From Diogma glabrata (lineage: Eukaryota; Arthropoda; Insecta; Diptera; Cylindrotomidae): a stretch of DNA of 64,000 nucleotides. The first letter of the stretch is position 1. Every line of letters begins with the position of its first letter. This document shows positions 57,191-64,000 of the stretch, piece after piece. The notes under the pieces were generated by a model. It was not told where the DNA came from, did no database searches, and saw only the letters and a program-made list of their open reading frames with translations. The stretch is taken from positions 190,083,897 through 190,147,896 of the forward strand of contig OY856188.1 in the NCBI GenBank assembly GCA_963693315.1, written 5' to 3'. The translations under genes and the position numbers were made by a program.

Positions 57191-57876
57191 TTTTCAAACA
57201 GATTACACCAATTTCCCGGATTGGTTCCACATATAAAAATAACCCAAATCACACAATTTTGAAGTTAATTATCATGATTTGTCTCATGTACGAACAAATT
57301 ATCCAATCAATAATGGCGGATGCCCTCTTGTATTTTTCTTCATTTTTTCAAAATAACTTTAGTGTTTTGGAGATATAAGTCGCCATATTTGCTCACAGTA
57401 AAAAAACTTTTATTTATAACAAATGAGAAACTTACATGAATAATCAAAATATTTTTTCCAGTGTAATCTAACCAAAAGCAATAAATTATATAATAATATA
57501 GAAAGAATAGAAAGTATAACTTTTATTGTTGACAATCATCAAAAAAACTTGAATCTTAAAATTCGACTTTTTGTTAATAACACTAAACATGGAATGAATG
57601 ATAATGTGGTTTTTTGTTTTGACACATCATCTTCAAAAAAAACGAAGATGGAGCAACTTGAGCAACAAAATATGTTCGTTAAACCGAGATAAACAATGAG
57701 TTCTTTTATTTATTTGTTGTTATATTTGAATTTGATTTAGTCGTTATGATTATTTGAAAAATTTTATTTTGTTGTTATTATTGCTGATGAAATGATATGA
57801 TGGAAATATATATTGATTGAGTGGAGAAAGGATAGAAAATGGTTTTAATATTATTTATGAGAATTCTTGACGTTAC
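57191..57876. other. Probable intron of the NIDGLP-family gene
   Basis: Non-coding sequence between the exon ending at 57877 and the middle part at 56700. Part of it is homologous to 54170-54800. Confidence 0.45.
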
Positions 57877-58262
57877 AAATTTCAATAATTTGGATATTGA
57901 ATTCTTGTTTATATGATGTTCAATCGACCATTTGTGCAAAAAATTCTTAACATACGAATTAATTTCCAAGTCTTTATATGGCACGATCAAGCTTTTAACA
58001 TTAAAAACTTCAGCGTTATCGGTAAAATTTATATTATTTAACTTAGGAGGTATATTAAACACATTATTTTCATTTATTTTAGGATTGAGCATAGAATTAC
58101 ATATTAGAACCGTCATCACTGTCGTTTCATGCCGATAAAACATTTTCATTGATAATGGCGGATGCTACACCACATGCAAGAATTTTCTTTGAAACTCATG
58201 CGTCACAAATATCATTTTCAATTAACATATCACTTTCATCGTTAGATTCACCAAATTCCTTT
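57877..58262 (-). pseudogene. NIDGLP-family transposon gene, 5' exon
   Basis: The minus strand encodes an acidic start (ESNDESDMLIENDI) and, after a frame break, KSLIVPYKDLEINSYVKNFL followed by HKWSIEHHINKNSISKLLKF. The exon ends at a GTAACG donor. The L-x-x-WAI-x-x-NI-x-HN-type helix is the usual N-terminal block of the family. A Gypsy gag fragment abuts it at 58266. It lies on the same strand as, and upstream of, the middle and C-terminal parts. Confidence 0.6.
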
Positions 58263-58265
58263 CAA

Positions 58266-58775
58266 TTACACAGCTACTATCATGATGGATTTGAGTTCCT
58301 CCACTAAACGTAATAGAGTATCTGCTAACTCCTTGGTCCTATTGTTCTGACGCAGTCTGAATAATTGCATCTGCAATTGCTCCGCTGGTCTACTCGGTTT
58401 ACAAAGCCTTTTCAATTCTATACCCAGCTCTTCTATCTCCTTAGCCAATTTTTCTTTAATTTTTTCAGCTATTGAGCCCGTAATCTTTATTATCTTTACA
58501 AAATTTACACATTTTTCGCGGTCTACTACCGGAGTCATTTCATAGAGAAAGCTTGCACAACCCAAAAAGTGTTCCAACCGTCTTGGATCTCCATTGAAAG
58601 TAGGAATGACTGAAGTAGCTAAATCTATATCGAATATCATGGTTGTTTTTCCGCTGTCGGTCACTTCAGGGTTAGTGGTAGGTTGAAGAAATGTTTTTGA
58701 ATTCGTATCCGAATCTACCTCCAAGGTTTCACTTTCAATGCGCTTTGCTTTAGTAGCACTACGTGTACCGTACAT
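58266..58775 (-). pseudogene. Ty3/Gypsy gag N-terminal fragment
   Basis: A 169-residue open frame starts MYGTRSATKAKRIES and has the capsid block VIPTFNGDPRRLEHFLGCAS followed by an amphipathic helical region (EKIKEKLAKEIEELGIELKR). It ends without the rest of capsid or a zinc knuckle, so it is truncated at its 3' side. Upstream (58790-58910) is GC-richer sequence that may be its 5' untranslated region or LTR. Confidence 0.75.
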
Positions 58776-59076
58776 AAGAAAATAAAAAGTTTTTTTTTTC
58801 GTTTTTTTTAAACGTGAAATTAGAGTGTCGCTCGTGCGAGCAACCTCCGTTGACTTTTATTTCCGCTACCAATAATCCGGCTAACCTCGATTAATCAAAC
58901 AAGCAAATTGTTTAAGCCAATCCGAATCCAATCAATCCAAAAAAAATTTTTTTTATAACATGAAATAAGAATTAATTCTTAGCAAAATAAGAGTAACTTC
59001 CCAAATTATCTGATCAAATCCAATCAGTTTCATGAAAGTTTCTCATATTAGTTTTATTTTATTTAATAGAAAGCGG

Positions 59077-59215
59077 GTCAAAAGCGGGCTATACGAATTG
59101 TGGGTGATCGAACTTTGACATCAAAACTTGATTCCCTACAACATCGTCGCACTGTTGCTGACCTAGTTGTTTTTTACAAATATCGTCATCAACAGTGCTC
59201 AGATGAAATCGGCAG
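59077..59215 (+). pseudogene. LINE RT fragment, second copy
   Basis: It is nearly identical to 24044-24183 in the opposite orientation, encoding GDRTLTSKLDSLQHRRTVAD and VVFYKYRHQQCSDE. Both ends are sharp, consistent with a truncated or rearranged copy. Confidence 0.85.
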
Positions 59216-59513
59216 ATTAATTATCTTCCATAAGTTCTACAGAGAAGTTATAATGGCTAACATAGTTATCCTCTGTGTTGATGGTTACTGTTTGGTATTG
59301 TGGAGTGTTTTTAGCTTTTTTCCTTTGACGTTTTTGTCTTTGAGGAATGTCTTCTCGTTGAACTTCAAGATTTAAAAAAATGTTATTCTTTGAACATAAT
59401 AAATAATTTATCAAATTATCCCTCATGTTATAGGCAAATCTTGATGAAAACTTTGAAGACATAGTTGATCGAATAGACAATAATGGCTCTACTTCTAAAC
59501 GCCAAATACCTGA

Positions 59514-59850
59514 TCACATCTTTTCTTCATTATAGCAGTCTGTATATTGGGTTGGACAATAATCCTTATCATGCATTTTAACGAAGTTGCGTAACACCAC
59601 TGCTGCTTTCACAATCTTTTCGGCATTACTTGGAAGCATACAAAGTGTGCCTTTTAAGATCCTCCAACGGGCTACAATAATGCCGAATGCATTTTCTATT
59701 ACCCGTCGTGCACGAGACAAACGATAGTTGAAATATGTTTGATCCAGCTTAGTCAAATTTTTTGGGTATGGTCTCATCAAAAAATATTTCAAAGCAAATG
59801 CAGAGTCACCCACCATATAAAAGTTCCACAAAAAATTTGAATTTTTGAAT
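59514..59850 (-). pseudogene. PIF/Harbinger transposase C-terminal fragment
   Basis: It contains YMVGDSAFALKYFLMRPYP (second catalytic Asp) and SRARRVIENAFGIIVARWRI (catalytic Glu), then the usual KAAVVLRNF block. The first Asp region is missing. It belongs to a different Harbinger lineage from the copy at 50-52 kb, judged by the residues. Confidence 0.85.
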
Positions 59851-60087
59851 TGCTAAAATATTACAACAAAAATAAAATAAAATAATAAATATAAATAATA
59901 TATATAACTCTAGAACCTTTGCGGTTGTAGCACTGGACATCGTTACCGTTGCGTCATATGTAGTGTGCATTCTCTATAATAATATAATATGTGTTGTGTA
60001 GAAAAGACGTAACATATTATGCATGTGTGTATTTTGAAACCTACCCTGCTATCTTTCCATTCAAATAATCTCTTTATGAGCAGAGAG

Positions 60088-60381
60088 CGCTCTACAACAA
60101 ATGAAAATTCAGTTTTAACACAATTTCGTCGACAACTGATGGCTCCAATGCTTCCAAATGGTTAGTGGTTAATTATATCCATAATCCTTTAGAAGTTCAC
60201 ATGTTGCTACGCTCAATCCCCATGAATTTAATAAATTTTGAGTTTCGTTTAAGTCCACATTATCAAATTTCAATGGTGGAAGCACTATGCACGACAAAAT
60301 TTCAATTTGATCACTTTGATCTTCAGTATTAACATCATTATAATCTCTTGGCATTTCACAATTATCAACGTCCACGAGCAC
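60088..60381 (-). pseudogene. SAM-like N-terminal fragment of the 'SAMD3-like' family
   Basis: An acidic leader is followed by LNETQNLLNSWGLSVATCEL, which matches the position and style of the SAM-like block GLLFNEWGLSD in the gene at 6187-7651. A frame break follows, then NHLEALEPSVVDEIVLK. Nothing downstream on this strand continues the gene. Confidence 0.5.
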
Positions 60382-61306
60382 TTAACTGTTATCAATCATA
60401 TCCATTGTTACATTTTAGGTAGATCTCATATACAAATTTTAACTTTATAATTAATTTTTTTCTATTTTGCGTCTAAAATAAAGTCATTTCGATACCCAAA
60501 TGCGTATCGAAATGGCCTTCATTACGATACGCAAAGTTTTGTCTTTCAAGGTTGGTCACATTGGTCATACCGACGTCAGTGAACATTAAAACGAATAATT
60601 ATGTAAATAAAATTAATACACTCAGAGAATTTTGTTAGTAAATTTAATAACCGCCCGTTTTAAAAATGTGTAATAAGTTATTTTATCAATCTGATAACGA
60701 TTTTTATTAAAGTAATTGCCACATTCGTTCGATTAAAACATTTTGTTATTATTTTCATAAAAATGTTTATTAAAATAAAAATACGGTCAATATTATTAAA
60801 AAAATCACAACGGTTGATTAAACTAATAACCAATTTTTATTAAAATAATGAATTTGGACAGTCAAAAAAAAAATCATGTGATTAACGTAGAGCTATTAAA
60901 ATAAAAACATAAATTATTATTTTTGTAGTTAATTTTAATAACCATTTTATTAGATTAATCATTGACGTTTTTACTTTCAAAACGTAGGTTATTAGATTAA
61001 TAATAGTATACATTACTCTAACTTTAGGTTATTATTTTAAATAAAGATTAATAAAATCTTGGTAAGAATCACAGTTTATATACAGACGCTAAATAAACAA
61101 CTTTAAAAAATATTTAAAAGTTTTGTGAAAAGTTAAAAGTGTTGTTAAAAAAATTGAAAAAGTAAGATTCTTTTATTAAACGATAAGAAATTTGATTTAA
61201 AACAAAAACAAATAGTTGGCAGGTAAACAAATTCATACGTTTGGTATGTGAAACTTTGTAAATTTTTGTGCTGTCTATTTCGTTTTTAAAAAAATTGGTT
61301 TTTCAG
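60382..61306. other. AT-rich, no recognisable gene
   Basis: From about 60600 to 61060 the sequence is dominated by variants of ttattaaaataa in both orientations, giving a loosely periodic AT-rich block. A T-rich acceptor at 61300-61306 leads into the next feature. Confidence 0.5.
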
Positions 61307-61735
61307 TTCCTGAAGCAGATTCATCAGAACATGTAGAAATTTTGTTCGATGAACAGAGTAGTTGGGCTGAAATTGAGTCTGCATGGGACAGGACTAAACA
61401 ACTGAGACTCAGCGACATTTAAAAATTAAAATCAACTTCGGAAATTTTAACCTAATGGAAGCAATTTAAATTACCGCTTGGTTATAAACTGGTAATTAAT
61501 AATTCAATATTAGTATATTTCAATAACATTTTAATTATAATAATATTTCTTTTAAAATTTTCAGATAGAGATTTATTTCAAAGCAGAAACATTGAAAGCC
61601 AGCGATTTTGGTTGTAAATTACCAACATTTATTTAGAAAACTCAGCCCATTTTTTAAGAACAAATTAAAGATGAAAAGTTAAGAGAGATTGTTGAAAAGC
61701 TTCGCAATACACAGAATATATGACAGAAAGTAAGT
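61307..61735 (+). pseudogene. 'SAMD3-like' family gene, middle exons, third copy
   Basis: The exon at 61307-61491 starts after TTTTTCAG and encodes EILFDEQSSWAEIESAWDRT and, after stops, KLPLGYKL. A GTAATT donor and TTTTCAG acceptor (61492-61564) lead to an exon starting IEIYFKAETLK and containing EQIKDEKLREIVEKLR. The splice point between YKL and IEI coincides with that between YQL and IEI at 6898/6831 in the copy at 6187-7651, confirming homology and the intron. Several in-frame stops show decay. Confidence 0.65.
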
Positions 61736-61913
61736 TTTTTAAATTTGTTTTTTTTGGCTCCAAAAACTTGAAAAACAGGATTCCATTCAAATTTTACAGC
61801 AACAGAATTTTTTGCGGTCAAATTTGTATGAAATTCTCTTTCTGTTTCTGATGTATTTGAATATTCAACTGTAAGTTAAAAAGTTGTTTTTGGACATGTC
61901 ATTTGTAATTTTT
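61736..61913. other. No recognisable gene
   Basis: Short AT-rich spacer. It may hold further degenerate exon sequence of the preceding gene. Confidence 0.35.
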
Positions 61914-63190
61914 AGGGTTCCGTTTTTTAAACGGAACACTTGGTGAGAGTACAATGTGTTTTTCACATTATGTCGATTATCTCGTGAACCATTAATCCGA
62001 TGAACTTAAGATTTGAGGTGCTTATAAAACTAACCTATCCACACAAGATAACGGGTTAAAAATAAATAAAGTTGTGTTCGTTTGTTTTACAGAGGTACGA
62101 TGTTAAGCCTTTGAGAACATACATTTTTTTATCGAGACGAGTAGGGTATTATATGAAAGGGCTTCGCGTTTCAGCATTCCTTAAAAATGTATTTTGGAAT
62201 TTTACACCTCACCATTTTTCGTATAATTTTGAAAAATGACGTTTTCTCTATGTTTTATTGCCCCGATTAACTCTGACCCTACTTAATCGAAAATCTTGAA
62301 ATATATTTGGAATGATAGAAAAATGTGTAGGTTTTTAATGAAAAATATAGAAAAGCGGCAGATACTCATAACTATATTTATTAAAGGGGTGGGAATGATA
62401 AGGGCTAAAAACATCATTTAGAACCAGGTCAAGTGCGGTGTCATTTGAAAGAGCACTTGATTTTAGAAACATTGACATTTTTTTAGAATGTTGCAATGCA
62501 CAGTTTTTGAATTATTGTCAAAAAAGTGACACAAAAAGTTGGTCCCCCCCCTTGCATTTCGAGCTTAATTAACAGAAACATTTGAAAAAATTCACAGAGA
62601 CAGGAAGTTTGATAAACACTGAATTATAGCGAAGTCTCAAATAATTATTTTTTGAACTTTTAAGGGATTGGGGTGGGGAAGGAAGAAGAAAACTTTTTCT
62701 ACCCAAGCAAGTGTTGTGTCATTTGAGCACCAAATATAAGAACAATTGCAATTTTTTTTAGAATTTTGCGGTGCACATTTTTTGAGTTATTCTAAAAAAT
62801 GTGCAAATTTCATGCCGTTCCCATACGTTTCGACACTGATAGACAGAAAAAATTGAAAAAATTCACAGAGACAGGAAGTTTGCTATATTTTGAACGAAAT
62901 TTATAGCGAACTCTCAAATAATTATATTTCTGTGTGTTTGGTGAAAGGGTGAAAGGGGGGTAAAAAAAACTTTTTTGACCCAGCGAGTGGGATTCATATG
63001 AAAGAGCACCAAATTTAAGAAACATTGCAGTATTTTTTAGAATTTTGCGATAAACAGTTTTTTAGTTATTGTTAAAAAAGTTTTATTTTAAGTATATGTA
63101 TACCACCACTACCCTAAGTTTTGACTCTGATTTATAGAAAAAATATTCTCAATTAAAGCCATTTAAACTGGCTAAACTGGCTCATTCTTT
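61914..63190. repeat. 278-bp tandem repeat with a palindromic head
   Basis: It starts with the 21-bp palindrome gttccgttttttaaacggaac (61917-61937, one central asymmetry). The phrase gagcac(t/c)(t/a)...ttagaa-ttgc recurs at 62452, 62729 and 63007 (periods 277 and 278). attcacagagacaggaagtt recurs at 62591 and 62860. Each unit includes a G-run (ggtggggaagg, gaaagggggg). No coding was found. Confidence 0.75.
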
Positions 63191-63234
63191 CTTTAGTTAA
63201 CATAAACAGCTATGGATAAGATTTAACCTTAATA

Positions 63235-63681
63235 CCGCATTTACAGCGACATAGCAAATTAGTAGATGTAATTTAAATCAGTGCTATAAACATTTTTTAT
63301 TTTAAGAGCTTGCAACTAATTTGAGATCTAGTTTTACTATCTAGTAAATAATTTTCAAATTAATATTGACGTAGTAAACACCATTGCAAATAAACAATTT
63401 TGATTTCTACACCGTTCCTAAAAATTTTAAATTATCAAATTTCTTTTCTCCGTCAAATATTTTTCAACAATCAGAGAAAGAACTTGAGGAATGGTCTAGT
63501 TATCATTTTTTTATTGCTTTTTTAAAAGTTTGACAGATAGCAATTTAAACTAAACTAAATTAAAATATGTTTATGAGATTAAAAGATTTATTTTGCAATC
63601 TACGCTGTAAACTCATATTAAATATGACAAGATGCAAATTAATATACTATCTACTAGTTTGCTATGTCACTGTAAATGCGC
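63235..63681. mobile_element. 447-bp MITE with TA target duplication
   Basis: The ends ccgcatttacagcgacatag and ctatgtcactgtaaatgcgc are inverted repeats that continue for about 35 bp (caaattagtagat against atctactagtttg). TA flanks both ends (63233-63234 and 63682-63683), as in Tc1/mariner-type elements. The interior is non-coding. Confidence 0.8.
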
Positions 63682-63683
63682 TA

Positions 63684-64000
63684 TAAGTAACAATTTTTGT
63701 GTCATTTTTGATCAATGTATAGTAGAATTTTTTTGCCAGCGAACACGAAATTTGTTTGTTATGCGCATATTGTTTGCACATTCAGTGTCTCGATTAAAAT
63801 ATTGAAAAAAACTATTAGGGTCCCATTGAAATGGACAAAAAAACACATAAAATAATAAATTACTATTGAAATTCAACCAATTATAATAGAAAACCAAAAA
63901 CTAGTAAATATATTAATGATTTTGTAGGCAATGCAACAAAATTTTGATAATTAAAAATAATTATAATAAAAATAACGACGCCTATGGAAACAAATATCAC
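63684..64000. other. No recognisable gene
   Basis: AT-rich sequence to the end of the window. I see nothing supportable. Confidence 0.5.

Overview
This looks like arthropod, probably insect, nuclear DNA that is AT-rich and dominated by transposable elements. I found no convincing single-copy host gene and no bacterial-style feature (no operons, rRNA or CRISPR). Nearly every supportable gene is an element gene. Present are a BEL/Pao and several Ty3/Gypsy LTR retrotransposons, two full CR1/Jockey-superclade LINEs plus scraps of a third, a Penelope-like piece with a GIY-YIG domain, PIF/Harbinger copies, many hairpin or MITE-like elements, tRNA-like segments, and two multi-copy intron-bearing gene families of unclear class. 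The lineage within insects cannot be fixed from sequence alone. Region 1 (1-8.6 kb): scraps of a minus-strand Gypsy (integrase at 0.8 kb, gag at 3.1-3.5 kb), a near-perfect 524-bp palindrome (3698-4221), then a 3.4-kb unit bounded by inverted repeats (5223-8605). That unit holds a decayed multi-exon gene related to proteins often labelled 'SAM domain-containing protein 3-like'. Region 2 (8.6-15.5 kb): a minus-strand LINE with ORF1 and ORF2, broken by a 1.9-kb transposon with ~800-bp terminal inverted repeats and by a 613-bp MITE. Region 3 (15.5-21 kb): a possible hAT scrap, a Penelope-like 3' end, and a decayed three-exon DUF4806-like gene. Region 4 (21.4-26.2 kb): a 4.85-kb DNA transposon with CCCAGCAARCAC ends and TGCTAC-rich subterminal repeats, carrying remnants of a gene family recognisable by an NIDGLP motif. 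Region 5 (27.2-58.3 kb) is the centrepiece. A decayed gene of that same NIDGLP family is split by a BEL/Pao element whose LTR ends lie at 27988 and 56347 and are flanked by the same 5-bp duplication (CATGG). The BEL element is itself split by (a) a young Gypsy element (29578-34500, LTRs differing at one position, duplication CATAC) in its integrase; (b) an insertion at 35997-46702 with LTR-like TGTAAY...RTTACA ends and duplication ACAT in its pol, which carries an apparently intact CR1-like LINE; (c) a 99-bp hairpin in its gag; and (d) 6 kb, including a PIF/Harbinger transposon, in its 5' LTR. Region 6 (58.3-64 kb): scraps of Gypsy gag, LINE RT and Harbinger transposase, two more fragments of the SAM-like family in opposite orientations, a 278-bp tandem repeat and a TA-flanked MITE. 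Together the window records at least three levels of nested insertion. Only the CR1-like LINE (ORF1 and ORF2 open) looks potentially competent. The Gypsy element lacks one base, and the Harbinger transposase has a single stop just after its first catalytic Asp.
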